A stretch of 64,000 bases of DNA from Acinetobacter sp. ANC 4204 (GTDB lineage: Bacteria; Pseudomonadota; Gammaproteobacteria; Pseudomonadales; Moraxellaceae). The notes below the pieces were generated by a model. It searched no databases. It was given only the letters and a program-made list of their open reading frames with translations, and was not told the DNA's origin. Positions within the stretch are counted from its first letter, which is position 1; each line of letters starts with the position of its first letter. The position numbers and the translations under genes were made by a program. The stretch lies in contig NZ_NEFZ01000007.1 in assembly GCF_002135205.1 (NCBI RefSeq), positions 124,001 through 188,000 of the forward strand, read 5' to 3'. This document shows positions 18,478 to 27,363 of this stretch, in pieces.

Positions 18478-18990
18478 TTAACGATTGTTTTCGTCGTCTT
18501 GAGAGTCTTCAAATTTTGATTCGCCATCAAAACCTGCAGATTGACCACCGAAGCCACCTTGACCACCAAAGCCGCCTTGACCACCGAAGCCACCTTGTTG
18601 ACCGCCGAAGCCGCCTTGACCGCCGAAGCCACCTTGACCGCCGAAGCCACCTTGACCACCGAAGCCACCTTGACCACCGAAGCCACCTTGTTGACCACCA
18701 AAGCCACCTTGTTGACCACCAAAGCCGCCTTGTTGACCACCAAAGCCGCCTTGTTGACCAGCACCAGCAGGCGCACCAGCAGGACGTGGATTACGTGCAG
18801 GAACAACAGTAGAAATTGCATGTTTGTAAACCATTTGGCTTACCGTATTTTTTAATAAAACAACATATTGGTCGAAAGATTCAATATGACCTTGTAATTT
18901 AATACCATTCACAAGGAAGATAGATACAGGAATACGTTCTTTACGGAGAGAATTTAAGAACGGATCTTGCAAAGTTTGACCTTTAGACAT
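18478..18990 (-). CDS. hfq: RNA chaperone Hfq with long glycine-rich tail
   Basis: A 170-residue Hfq. Residues 1 to about 65 are the Sm core ([20 protein letters not shown], then [20 protein letters not shown] and [11 protein letters not shown]), which forms the hexamer that pairs sRNAs with mRNAs. The remaining roughly 100 residues are a low-complexity tail with 11 GGFGGQ-type units followed by an acidic end (EDSQDDENN). Most gamma-proteobacterial Hfq proteins are about 80-105 residues; the long Gly tail is characteristic of Moraxellaceae. It is downstream of miaA as usual, with a 93-bp gap. Confidence 0.97.
   Translation of the reverse strand: MSKGQTLQDPFLNSLRKERIPVSIFLVNGIKLQGHIESFDQYVVLLKNTVSQMVYKHAISTVVPARNPRPAGAPAGAGQQGGFGGQQGGFGGQQGGFGGQQGGFGGQGGFGGQGGFGGQGGFGGQGGFGGQQGGFGGQGGFGGQGGFGGQSAGFDGESKFEDSQDDENNR
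18541..18770 (-). repeat. Coding minisatellite in hfq (GGFGGQ units)
   Basis: Near-identical 18- and 21-bp DNA units encode GGFGGQ and QGGFGGQ; I count 11 units in the protein. Unit length alternates because some copies carry an additional Gln codon. The repeat is prone to slippage in multiples of three, so copy number may vary between strains without breaking the frame. Confidence 0.85.
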
Positions 18991-19083
18991 GTTATAACTC
19001 CAAAAAAAATTAAAAATCAGCGCAAAAAACTATCTTTATTTTTCAATTAAAAATTATAAAAAAGACAGTAGCTAAATTTTGCT

Positions 19084-20028
19084 TTATCCGTAGCAGTTTC
19101 GCAAGTCTTCTTGTGCCTGCGTGATCGTTGAATAGGTTGTAAATTTATGTACTTCTTGCAAAGATCTTAACCAAGTGTATTGACGTTTGGCAAGTTGTCG
19201 TGTCGCAAAAAGTGCTTTATGCTCCATTTCTTGTTGTTTTTCGACAGTTTTATCTCCTTTTTGTAAAAATTCGAGTGCTTGTCGATACCCAACTGAGCGC
19301 ATAGAAGGTAAATTTTCCTTTAAATCGTATTTTTTCATAAGAGCTTCCACTTCATTTAAAAATCCGATATCCCACATAATTTTCAAGCGCTGTGCAATTC
19401 TTTGGTGCAATTCAGCTCGATCTGGCACTAAGGCATAATTATGAAAACTATAACGATAAGGTACATTTTTAGGCTGTTCTGCCTGAAGCTTAGTAATGGG
19501 CTGCCCAGTCAACTTATAAACTTCTAAAGCACGAATAATCCGTTGTTTATCACTCACTTTAAATTTATCGCCCGCCAAAGGGTCCACACTGCATAATTCT
19601 GCATAAACTGCGTTCCAACCCTCACTTTCAGCTTTAGACTCAATCTCGGCACGAACAGCATAATCAGCACTAGGTAAATTACTCGAAAGCCCCTCTAATA
19701 GTGCTTTAAAATAGAGCATGGTTCCACCGACTAAAATCGGAGTTTTGCCACGTAAATGCATATCGTCAATCAGGCGACAAGCATCCTCAACAAAATTTGC
19801 AGCGGAATACACTTCTAAAGGTGTAATAATATCAATCAAATGATGTGGATATTGCAGCAACTCCTCTTTGGTCGGCTTAGCTGTACCAATATCCATATCC
19901 TTAAAGACCAGTGCTGAGTCTACAGAAATGAGTTCAAAATTCCCTTGCTCATAGAGCTGACATGCCAAAGCAGTTTTACCACTTGCAGTTGGCCCCATTA
20001 AATTGATGACCGGCAATTGAGTTGACAT
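19084..20028 (-). CDS. miaA: tRNA dimethylallyltransferase MiaA
   Basis: A 314-residue enzyme that adds the dimethylallyl group to A37 of tRNAs reading UNN codons. Seen: P-loop [41 protein letters not shown] and [12 protein letters not shown] near the C-terminus. ATG at 20028 is preferred to a TTG two codons upstream. It starts 7 bp after mutL, the classic mutL-miaA-hfq arrangement. Confidence 0.96.
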   Translation of the reverse strand: MSTQLPVINLMGPTASGKTALACQLYEQGNFELISVDSALVFKDMDIGTAKPTKEELLQYPHHLIDIITPLEVYSAANFVEDACRLIDDMHLRGKTPILVGGTMLYFKALLEGLSSNLPSADYAVRAEIESKAESEGWNAVYAELCSVDPLAGDKFKVSDKQRIIRALEVYKLTGQPITKLQAEQPKNVPYRYSFHNYALVPDRAELHQRIAQRLKIMWDIGFLNEVEALMKKYDLKENLPSMRSVGYRQALEFLQKGDKTVEKQQEMEHKALFATRQLAKRQYTWLRSLQEVHKFTTYSTITQAQEDLRNCYG

Positions 20029-20034
20029 GTACAA

Positions 20035-21975
20035 CTACTCTCCTCGAGCAAAAAGCTTATCTAGTTGAGCCAATGGAAACGCACGCCAAGTTGGGCGACC
20101 ATGGTTACATTGGCTGGCAAATTCAGTTTGTTCCATTTGACGAAGCAAAGCATTCATTTCAGCAAGACCTAAAATGCGATGCGCGCGGACAGCACCATGA
20201 CAGGCCATACCCGCTAAAATTTGATCACGCTTTTGCAGTAAGCCCTGCGCTTCATCATTTGGATCCAAATCATTAAGTAATTCAGGTACCAGCGCCTCAA
20301 AATTGGCTTTATGTAAAATCGCAGGCACACCACGAACAATCACCTGCTCATCACCATATTGATCAATTTCAAGACCTAAACGCGCCAATTGATCTTTGAG
20401 CTCTTCCACTCTTGTCGCTTGCATCCGTGTGATATTAATCACTTTGGGAATGAGTAACTGCTGAGAAGTCCAGAACTCTGGTTTATCCCATGCGGACTTC
20501 ATTTGCTGTAGCAGAATACGTTCATGGGCTGCATGCATATCAACAATAATCAGTCCTTCTGTATTTTGAGCCAACACATAAATACCGTGCAATTGTGCAA
20601 TGGCTATTCCCAACGGATGTTCATCGACTTTAGGGCTTTGCACTGTAAAATCAGCCAAAGGCTGAGCTTGATCAACACTAGATGACGTATCACGCAAAGG
20701 CGCTAAATAACTTTGCAAGGCATTATTAAGCTGTTGTGAACCCTGATAACGCGAGGTTTGCGCAGAATAATGAACACCTTGCGGTTGATTTGAACTAAAG
20801 TCAGTGAGCACATCCGATGGGGCTTGCTCACCAGTTTGTTCAGGCTCAACATGACGATGCAACTGCAAAGGCTCTTGATAGCGAGGCTGCACAGACATCA
20901 AAACTTGATCCTCTGCAATCTTCATTGCATCAGATAAATCTGCGGTTGCCGTTTGAAACTGCGATAAAGTCTCTTTGGCATAGTGCCGGACAAACTCATG
21001 CACTTCACGCTGATTTAAAAAACGAATTTCATGTTTGGTTGGATGTACATTGACATCAATATTTTCAGGGTCGACTTCTAAAAACAACAAATAACCTGCG
21101 TGCTGATGACCATGTAAAATACCGTCATAAGCCATACGTAGCGCATGAGAGATAGTTTTATCTTTAACAATTCGACCATTCACATAAACATACTGCAAGT
21201 CAGCCTGAGCCCGCGCATCGGAGGGATGTCCCAACCAACCTGTTAAACGCATGTTGATACTATCCGCATCCATCCAATACGCATTTTCAGTAAATGCACG
21301 ACCGAGTAACTGTTGTACGCGCTGAAAACGTAACTCACCACTATCAGCAATCGGTAAGTTCAACTTGATGCTTTGATTATGTTCAAGCACAAAACGAATA
21401 TCGAAATGAGTCAATGCTAAACGTCGAACGATTTCTTCAATATGACCAAACTCTGTGCCAGGTTTTTTGAGAAATTTGCGACGTGCAGGCACATTAAAAA
21501 ATAAATCTTGTACCCGAATATGTGTACCTTTCGGTGCAGCTACAGCCTGAATCTCTTGATGGTCAAATGCAGTTCCATTAACTTCGACTTGATAGCCAAT
21601 CCCATCATCCGCTTGACTACTGGTCAAGGTTAAACGCGAAACTGCGGCAATAGACGCCAAAGCCTCTCCACGAAAACCCAAGCTGACAATTGCATGTAAA
21701 TCTTCTACAGTTTGGATTTTACTGGTCGCATGGCGCATCACCGCCAAAGGGAGATCTTCAGCGTGAATCCCTCGACCATTGTCCATGATTTCAATTAAAG
21801 TACTGCCGCCTTGCTCTACCCGAATAATCAACTCTGTCGCACCTGCATCAATCGAGTTTTCGAGTAACTCTTTGACCACAGACGCAGGGCGTTCAATGAC
21901 TTCACCTGCTGCAATTTGGTTGGCTAAAGCAGGATTTAGAGTATGAATACGACGTATCTTTAAATCATCACGCAT
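20035..21975 (-). CDS. mutL: DNA mismatch repair protein MutL
   Basis: A 646-residue GHKL ATPase that links MutS mismatch recognition to downstream repair. The N-terminal ATPase has VKELLENSIDAGA, MDNGRGI and LGFRGEALASI. The C-terminal dimerisation domain keeps MACHGAVRAHR and CNHGRPTWRAF, motifs shared with endonuclease-type MutL, but the DQHA(x2)E(x4)E metal motif reads DMHAAHERILLQ at residues 479-490, so the expected Gln2 and final Glu are changed. Its start overlaps the end of tsaE by 8 bp. Confidence 0.95.
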   Translation of the reverse strand: MRDDLKIRRIHTLNPALANQIAAGEVIERPASVVKELLENSIDAGATELIIRVEQGGSTLIEIMDNGRGIHAEDLPLAVMRHATSKIQTVEDLHAIVSLGFRGEALASIAAVSRLTLTSSQADDGIGYQVEVNGTAFDHQEIQAVAAPKGTHIRVQDLFFNVPARRKFLKKPGTEFGHIEEIVRRLALTHFDIRFVLEHNQSIKLNLPIADSGELRFQRVQQLLGRAFTENAYWMDADSINMRLTGWLGHPSDARAQADLQYVYVNGRIVKDKTISHALRMAYDGILHGHQHAGYLLFLEVDPENIDVNVHPTKHEIRFLNQREVHEFVRHYAKETLSQFQTATADLSDAMKIAEDQVLMSVQPRYQEPLQLHRHVEPEQTGEQAPSDVLTDFSSNQPQGVHYSAQTSRYQGSQQLNNALQSYLAPLRDTSSSVDQAQPLADFTVQSPKVDEHPLGIAIAQLHGIYVLAQNTEGLIIVDMHAAHERILLQQMKSAWDKPEFWTSQQLLIPKVINITRMQATRVEELKDQLARLGLEIDQYGDEQVIVRGVPAILHKANFEALVPELLNDLDPNDEAQGLLQKRDQILAGMACHGAVRAHRILGLAEMNALLRQMEQTEFASQCNHGRPTWRAFPLAQLDKLFARGE

Positions 21976-22444
21976 TGTTTAATTGGCTCTCTAAAGCTTG
22001 TAATAATGCTACTGACTGAAAACTCAATGTGGCATGTCGTGTCAGCTCATCTTCAGATTTTTGAATATCAATAATTAAGTCCGCCGCAGGGATTTCATCT
22101 CCCCCTTTAGATGGCCATTCAAATAAAAACAGTGCATTGGGTGTTTCTAAATAGTCACGAATGCCCATTAACTCCAACTCATACGGATCGTTTAAACGAT
22201 ACAAGTCAAAATGGAAAATATCATGCCCTTGCACTTGGTAAGGTTCAACCAAGGTATAGGTTGGGCTTTTCACTGAACCTTGATGCCCTAAATGCTGTAA
22301 ATAGTGGCGTGTTAGCGTAGTTTTACCCGCACCCAAATCCCCAATCAAATACACCACACCCGTCGTAAAATGCTGTGCCAAAATTTTCGCTAAATTTTGG
22401 GTATCTTGTTCATTATTGAGTGTTAAGTTGAATGAATACTGCAT
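21968..22444 (-). CDS. tsaE: tRNA threonylcarbamoyladenosine biosynthesis protein TsaE
   Basis: A 158-residue P-loop ATPase needed with TsaB/TsaD to make t6A37. Walker A is LIGDLGAGKTTLTRHYLQHL; SPTYTLVEPY and HFDLYRL are family signatures. An in-frame TTG seven codons upstream exists, but MQYSFNLTL at 22444 gives the normal N-terminus. First gene of the tsaE-mutL-miaA-hfq block. The upstream neighbour is the divergent RluA-family gene, 123 bp away. Confidence 0.94.
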   Translation of the reverse strand: MQYSFNLTLNNEQDTQNLAKILAQHFTTGVVYLIGDLGAGKTTLTRHYLQHLGHQGSVKSPTYTLVEPYQVQGHDIFHFDLYRLNDPYELELMGIRDYLETPNALFLFEWPSKGGDEIPAADLIIDIQKSEDELTRHATLSFQSVALLQALESQLNNA

Positions 22445-22567
22445 AATACTCACGACAAGTGGCAAAAGAGTAATTATGATAGCATCGCACCCATAAAATG
22501 CCCAAGTCGCAAGTTTGAAAACTCGTATTTTCCTGTATCAACCGCCTAGATATTACCTACAAAAAAC

Positions 22568-23482
22568 ATGTCCAACCACCAAACTTCTGAATTTTGTCCA
22601 CCTATGCTCAATGGCGTCAGTGCCAGTAAGGTGTACTTACCTAAACTTCAACCTATGCCTAAAAGCATATTTGCTTATTTATGTGCGCAATTTCAGCACA
22701 TTGAAGCTGCGGAATGGCGACAGCGTTTTCATGATGGCTTGGTCTATGACGCTGTAGGTAATGTGCTCAGCACAGATTCGGCATATCTTGAAAATCAACA
22801 TGTGTTTTATTACCGCTTTTTAGCGCGTGAAATTGAAGTACCATTTCAGCATGAGATTTTATTTGAAAATGATCATTTCTTAGTGGTAGATAAGCCACAT
22901 TTTCTAACTATCAGTCCAACGGGACAATATGTTCAACAAACTCTTTTAGTTCGCCTAAAACAACAGACAGGTATTGAGCATTTAACCCCTATCCATCGCT
23001 TAGACCGTGAAACTGCAGGCTTAGTACTTTTCTCCAAGCGCATTGAAACGCGTGGGGCTTATCAACAAATGTTTGCGGAACGGCGGGTGCAAAAGACCTA
23101 CCATGCAATTGCACCTTTTAACCCAGAACTTAATTTCCCACGAACTGTAAGGGTACACATGCAAAAAGGTGAACCGTTCTACACTATGCGGGTATTAGAC
23201 AAAGCACCCAATAGTGAAACAGATATTTCGCTGTTGGAATATGACTCAACATGGGCAAAATACGAGCTTAAACCACATACAGGAAAACAGCATCAACTGC
23301 GTGTACACCTTAATTCTTTAAGCTGCCCGATTAAAAATGACCCGTTCTATCCTAAAGTTGTACACAAAACCGACGATGATTTCAGCCAACCATTACAGCT
23401 TTTAGCCAAGAAATTATCATTTAAAGACCCAATAACTCAACAACTTATGCTGTTCAACTCTCACTTTGAATTGACACTGTAA
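22568..23482 (+). CDS. RluA-family pseudouridine synthase
   Basis: A 304-residue enzyme. The catalytic motif is PIHRLDRETAGLVLFSK (catalytic Asp in RLDRETAG, about residue 144), with VVDKPHFLTISP before it and LKPHTGKQHQLRVHL after it, all RluA-family features. No S4 RNA-binding domain is visible; residues 1 to about 80 are a different N-terminal extension. The rRNA or tRNA substrate cannot be told from the sequence. It is a single gene divergent from tsaE. Confidence 0.88.
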   Translation: MSNHQTSEFCPPMLNGVSASKVYLPKLQPMPKSIFAYLCAQFQHIEAAEWRQRFHDGLVYDAVGNVLSTDSAYLENQHVFYYRFLAREIEVPFQHEILFENDHFLVVDKPHFLTISPTGQYVQQTLLVRLKQQTGIEHLTPIHRLDRETAGLVLFSKRIETRGAYQQMFAERRVQKTYHAIAPFNPELNFPRTVRVHMQKGEPFYTMRVLDKAPNSETDISLLEYDSTWAKYELKPHTGKQHQLRVHLNSLSCPIKNDPFYPKVVHKTDDDFSQPLQLLAKKLSFKDPITQQLMLFNSHFELTL

Positions 23483-23510
23483 TATAATTGTCATTACAAA
23501 ACAATTTAAA

Positions 23511-23545
23511 ATTCCATTGTATGAATATTGAAATTACAATGAAAT
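23511..23545. promoter_or_regulatory. Inverted repeat, candidate autoregulatory operator of the RHH gene
   Basis: ATTCCATTGTA (23511-23521) and TACAATGAAAT (23535-23545) pair at 10 of 11 positions, with 13 bp between. A second small dyad (TGTAAT at 23478-23483, ATTACA at 23493-23498) lies just upstream. Ribbon-helix-helix antitoxins usually repress their own promoter through such sites; binding here is inferred. Confidence 0.45.
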
Positions 23546-23595
23546 TGATTAAAATAACTTCTACCCTTTAAGTGATTCAAATTATTTAATAAATC

Positions 23596-23931
23596 ATGAG
23601 AAAAACAGAAGTCTATCAAATTCGACTCGATTCCCAAGAAAAGAAACAAGCATTTGCCGTGTTTAAACAATTGGGGATTACACCTGCACAAGCCGTTCGT
23701 TTGTTCTTCAAACAAGTGGTTTTAACCAAATCTATCCCATTTTCAATTGAAAATCAGAACATCAACTTAGAGCAACTCATTAAATTACGTAAGTTAAAGC
23801 AAGAACAAAAAGCAGTCGAACAAATCACAAGCCCCGACTCTACAGCCACTAATGATTTATTTGCCGATGATGAACACATTGATCTATTTGAAGAATTAGC
23901 TGCAATTTTGGGTGAAAGTGACAAAACTTAA
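23596..23931 (+). CDS. RelB/DinJ-type ribbon-helix-helix antitoxin-like protein, no partner toxin
   Basis: A 111-residue protein. The N-terminal MRKTEVYQIRLDSQEKKQA begins with the RHH beta-strand, followed by AFAVFKQLGITPAQAVRLFF, which matches the RelB/DinJ helix pair. The C-terminal half is acidic (ATNDLFADDEHIDLFEELAA) and would be the toxin-wrapping part. No RelE/YafQ-like toxin follows: the next gene, 94 bp on, is a normal GNAT enzyme. It could be an orphan antitoxin, a trans-acting antitoxin or a simple regulator. Confidence 0.75.
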   Translation: MRKTEVYQIRLDSQEKKQAFAVFKQLGITPAQAVRLFFKQVVLTKSIPFSIENQNINLEQLIKLRKLKQEQKAVEQITSPDSTATNDLFADDEHIDLFEELAAILGESDKT

Positions 23932-24025
23932 CAGTGTTGCATTTCTAAACAAATTTTAGAAATATCCTGTTCAAAACTTCGGTATGCTTCATGTAAACAT
24001 TATAAAAAACAGCATGGAGTAATAC

Positions 24026-24466
24026 ATGATCGTAAGACGTGCCACCTTAGAAGACTTAGAAAAACTTGCTGTATTATTCGATGAATATCGCCAATTCTAT
24101 GGCGCATCTTCCAACTTAAGCCTTTCCCAAAAGTTCCTCAAACTTCGTCTTGAAAATGAACAAAGCGTGATTTTTATTCATGTCAAAGACGATGTGATTA
24201 CTGGTTTTGTCTTATTATACTTAGGCTTTTCTTCCGTGGCTTGTGCAACGTATTATATTTTAGATGATGTCTATGTCTCACCGCCACATCGTCGTCATGG
24301 CTCTGCAAAACAACTCATTGATACCGCAATTTTGTTTGCTCGTCATGAAAAAGCGATTCGCATAACACTTGAAACGCAAAAAAATAACTACCAGTCCCAC
24401 AGCCTATATGAGGCTATGGGTTTTGTAGCGGATAGCGAATTTAAAACCTATCATTGCTTCTTATAG
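24026..24466 (+). CDS. GNAT-family N-acetyltransferase
   Basis: A 146-residue GCN5-related acetyltransferase. The acetyl-CoA-binding motif A is YYILDDVYVSPPHRRHGSAK (about residues 75-94; the RRHGSA loop fits Q/RxxGxG/A). The C-terminal SHSLYEAMGFVADSEF is motif B. The acceptor substrate is unknown. It has its own ribosome site (GGAG upstream of 24026). Confidence 0.88.
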   Translation: MIVRRATLEDLEKLAVLFDEYRQFYGASSNLSLSQKFLKLRLENEQSVIFIHVKDDVITGFVLLYLGFSSVACATYYILDDVYVSPPHRRHGSAKQLIDTAILFARHEKAIRITLETQKNNYQSHSLYEAMGFVADSEFKTYHCFL

Positions 24467-24474
24467 CTACTGAT

Positions 24475-25212
24475 TTATATGCCGTTTTCATGAGGGCCGC
24501 TATGACGAGTCTTGGCTAAAGCGACTTGTTCCTCATTTAAATACACCCATCTTCCCTCGACTAAATCAGACAATGTGATTAAGTCGAGTTCTCCAATTTG
24601 CTGACGATGCAAACATTCCACCTTATTGCCGACAGCTGCAAGCATACGCTTTACTTGATGATACACTCCCTGATGCACCGTCATTTGCAGTTCACATTCA
24701 GCTAATCGTTTTACCCCTGTTGCTGCAAATATCCCTTTTTCATTACGTAACTCAACGCCTTGTTCTAACTGCTGGATTTGTTCATCTGTAATAGGATCAG
24801 CCGTTTGCATGCGATACACTTTGGCCACATGCTTTTTAGGATGTGTCAATGCCTGTAAGAATTGACCATCATCAGTAAGCAACAACATGCCAGTCGTGTC
24901 TTGATCCAGACGTCCAACACACTGAATACCACGATTCAAGAGCACATCATCAAACAAATCGAAAACACTAAAGTGGTGTGTTGCCTGATGTGAACATTCA
25001 TAACCCTGAGGTTTATTTAAGGCAATATAGACTTTTTCACGATATTCAAAACTCTCATCATGTACTTTAAAGTGCAAACCATCTAATTTGAGTTTATGTT
25101 TAGGGTCTGTAATGATCTGCCCATCAATTTCGATGGTTGCATTTTTAATCAACTGTTGGCAATGCTTCCGCGAACCGAATCCTTGCGACTGCAACATTTT
25201 TTCCAACAGCAT
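24475..25212 (-). CDS. RsuA-family pseudouridine synthase
   Basis: About 245 residues. An N-terminal S4 RNA-binding domain (MLQSQGFGSRKHCQQLI) is followed by the catalytic GRLDQDTTGMLLLTDDG (catalytic Asp). Later VYHQVKRMLAAVGN is the RsuA/RluB/E/F signature. It resembles RsuA (16S pseudouridine 516) more than RluB by length. The ATG at 25212 is preferred to a GTG two codons upstream. The product ends with a short non-conserved tail. It converges with the GNAT gene. Confidence 0.88.
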   Translation of the reverse strand: MLLEKMLQSQGFGSRKHCQQLIKNATIEIDGQIITDPKHKLKLDGLHFKVHDESFEYREKVYIALNKPQGYECSHQATHHFSVFDLFDDVLLNRGIQCVGRLDQDTTGMLLLTDDGQFLQALTHPKKHVAKVYRMQTADPITDEQIQQLEQGVELRNEKGIFAATGVKRLAECELQMTVHQGVYHQVKRMLAAVGNKVECLHRQQIGELDLITLSDLVEGRWVYLNEEQVALAKTRHSGPHENGI

Positions 25213-25348
25213 CAGCACACCACTTTTTCAAATAAAGGCTCATTTTATACTGAAATACAGGAACATCAATCAAAGGACTCGGATCATTCGGCAGACTGGC
25301 TAAAAAAACGTTACAATGCACATGTTTTTTTGACCAGTCTCCCCCCCT

Positions 25349-25807
25349 ATGCCGAACTTAGATTTGAACCTGATCGTCCTCCTCATCCTGCTGGCTTGCG
25401 GTATTTTCAGTCACAATTCTGCGGTAACCATTGCTGCGGCTGTACTCATTATTTTACGCATGACGCCACTGAGCGAATACTTCCCACTAATCCAACAACA
25501 TGGATTAAATATCGGCATTATTATTTTAACGATTGCCGTTTTAGTTCCTATTGCCAGTGGTAAAATTAGCGGTGAAAGTATTTTTAAATCTTTCTTAAGC
25601 CTTAAATCATTATTAGCGATTGCGATTGGCGTTTTAGTTGCATGGTTAGGTGGACGCGGTGTGAAACTCATGTCGAATCAACCAGATGTAGTTGCAGGTC
25701 TGTTGGTTGGAACTGTAGCAGGGGTTGCATTACTGCGTGGTGTACCTGTGGGCCCATTAATTGCCGCAGGTCTACTGACCTTATTAATTGGGACGGGACA
25801 ATCTTAA
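25349..25807 (+). CDS. DUF441-family membrane protein
   Basis: A 152-residue protein with four predicted membrane segments: [17 protein letters not shown], the [15 protein letters not shown] region, [17 protein letters not shown] and [20 protein letters not shown] followed by [11 protein letters not shown]. The glycine-rich [11 protein letters not shown] end is the family hallmark (YeaL type). The function is unknown. It is monocistronic, with about 130 bp between it and the divergent pseudouridine synthase gene. Confidence 0.85.
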   Translation: MPNLDLNLIVLLILLACGIFSHNSAVTIAAAVLIILRMTPLSEYFPLIQQHGLNIGIIILTIAVLVPIASGKISGESIFKSFLSLKSLLAIAIGVLVAWLGGRGVKLMSNQPDVVAGLLVGTVAGVALLRGVPVGPLIAAGLLTLLIGTGQS

Positions 25808-26055
25808 ATACATGTATCGTAGCTGAAGTCACATTTCAAATATTCACTGAGTTGGCGCTATTTTTGCTTTATCTAAATTAGGCATGACTTTATGGAATAA
25901 TCAATTAAATGTAGACAAACCAATAGATACTGTATTTAAGAATACTCAGGCATCGCATAGATTTTAGTGTTATTGAATTAACTTATAATATTTTTGAACA
26001 ACCTAATTTTTATGTGATAAAGAACGTATAATATTTTTCATTTCACTCTCTATTT

Positions 26056-27276
26056 ATGTCCATTCAAAAAAATAGCAGCCCATCAACAGGTCACTTATCT
26101 GTCATTATTTTAGCCTTGGCACTCGGTGGTTTTTGTATTGGTACGACTGAATTCGTTGCGATGGGACTCATCCAAGAGATATCGCAGAGTTTCAAGCTTA
26201 GTATTCCTATCACAGGACATTTCATTAGTGCCTACGCTTTAGGCGTGACCATTGGTGCACCTGTCATTGCCATTTTGGCTGCAAAAGTTCCGCGTAAAAC
26301 ACTCTTAATTGGACTCATGTTGTTTTATGGTATTGCCAATGCCAGTACAGCACTCGCAAACAGCTATGAGTCTATGCTGATCTCACGTTTTATTGCAGGC
26401 TTTCCACACGGCGCATACTTTGGTATTGCCGCTTTGGTGGTAGCAGAGTTTGCAGGAAAACAAAAGCGTGCTTTTGCTGTTGCAATGCTGATGATGGGCC
26501 TAAATGTCGCGACCGTGATTGGCGTACCTCTTGCAACTTGGCTCGGACAACTCTATGGTTGGCGGGCAGGTTTTGAGTTTTCGGCATCTATCGCATTTTT
26601 AACTGTTGTCGCGATTTGTTTTGGTCTACCCCAAATGCAACGTGATCACACTGCAAGCATTCAAAATGAGCTCCGCGGACTTAAAAATACACAAATGTGG
26701 ATGACTCTTGCTGTAGGGGCAATTGGTTTTGGTGGACTCTTTTCGGTTTATAGTTATGTATCACCCATTTTGACTGAATATACCCATGCCAGCATTCAAG
26801 TTGTTCCTTTTGCACTGGCATGTATCGGGCTAGGTTTAGTGATTGGAGGTGCTGTTGCAGGACACTTTGCCGATAAAAACCTAAACAAAGCCATCATTTG
26901 GGTATTGATATCCAATGCCTGTTCTTATGTGCTTTGTGCATTATCAATGGATCATCTTGCGACGGCTCTTATTGCGCTATTTTTAGTGAGTTTCAGTATT
27001 GCTGGTCTAGGACCTTTACTGCAAACCCGCTTAATGGATGTTGCTGGTCATGCCCAAGGTCTAGCTGCTTCACTCAATCACTCTGCCTTTAATATTGCCA
27101 ATGCTTTTGGTGCTTTTATTGGTGGCTGGCTCATTAGCCAAAATCTGGGCTGGTTAGCACCGATTTGGGTAGGTACCTTATTAAGTCTAGGCGGTCTAAT
27201 CATCTTGCTACTCGCCTTTCAGCATGAAAAAAAGTCAATGTCTATATCTAAAGATGATGTAAATCAAACCTGTTAG
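26056..27276 (+). CDS. MFS transporter, DHA1 family (AraJ/YdhP-like)
   Basis: A 406-residue protein with 12 TM segments. The N-terminal ALGGFCIGTTEFVAMGLIQE is a strong signature of the drug/arabinose efflux (DHA1) branch; GVTIGAPVIAILAAKVPRKT holds the loop 2-3 motif in degenerate form. A central cytoplasmic loop separates the two six-helix halves. The substrate cannot be predicted. The 250 bp upstream contain no gene and probably hold its promoter. A long hairpin follows the gene. Confidence 0.88.
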   Translation: MSIQKNSSPSTGHLSVIILALALGGFCIGTTEFVAMGLIQEISQSFKLSIPITGHFISAYALGVTIGAPVIAILAAKVPRKTLLIGLMLFYGIANASTALANSYESMLISRFIAGFPHGAYFGIAALVVAEFAGKQKRAFAVAMLMMGLNVATVIGVPLATWLGQLYGWRAGFEFSASIAFLTVVAICFGLPQMQRDHTASIQNELRGLKNTQMWMTLAVGAIGFGGLFSVYSYVSPILTEYTHASIQVVPFALACIGLGLVIGGAVAGHFADKNLNKAIIWVLISNACSYVLCALSMDHLATALIALFLVSFSIAGLGPLLQTRLMDVAGHAQGLAASLNHSAFNIANAFGAFIGGWLISQNLGWLAPIWVGTLLSLGGLIILLLAFQHEKKSMSISKDDVNQTC

Positions 27277-27307
27277 ACCAATCTAGATTTCTATTCAGAT
27301 AAAGTAA

Positions 27308-27350
27308 GGCATGTGTATCAACATTCGATTTGAACGTTGATACACATGCC
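27308..27350. terminator. Bidirectional hairpin between convergent genes
   Basis: GGCATGTGTATCAAC (27308-27322) and GTTGATACACATGCC (27336-27350) form a perfect 15-bp stem. It lies between the convergent MFS and ion-channel genes and can end transcription from both sides, although the T-tracts are weak. Confidence 0.75.
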
Positions 27351-27363
27351 TCTTTACACCGAT

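Noticed and set aside
18516-18855. Long open frames on both strands over the hfq tail (His/Ser- and Thr/Ala-rich)
   Set aside because: They are produced by the low-complexity hfq repeats read in other frames.
23596-24466. RHH gene plus GNAT gene as a TacA-TacT-like toxin-antitoxin pair
   Set aside because: The RHH protein is RelB/DinJ-like, not DUF1778, the GNAT enzyme looks like an ordinary acetyltransferase, and the gap is 94 bp.
25096-25563. A 155-codon + strand frame overlapping the DUF441 gene
   Set aside because: It reads across the start of the neighbouring gene in another frame; DUF441 has clear membrane segments and family signature.
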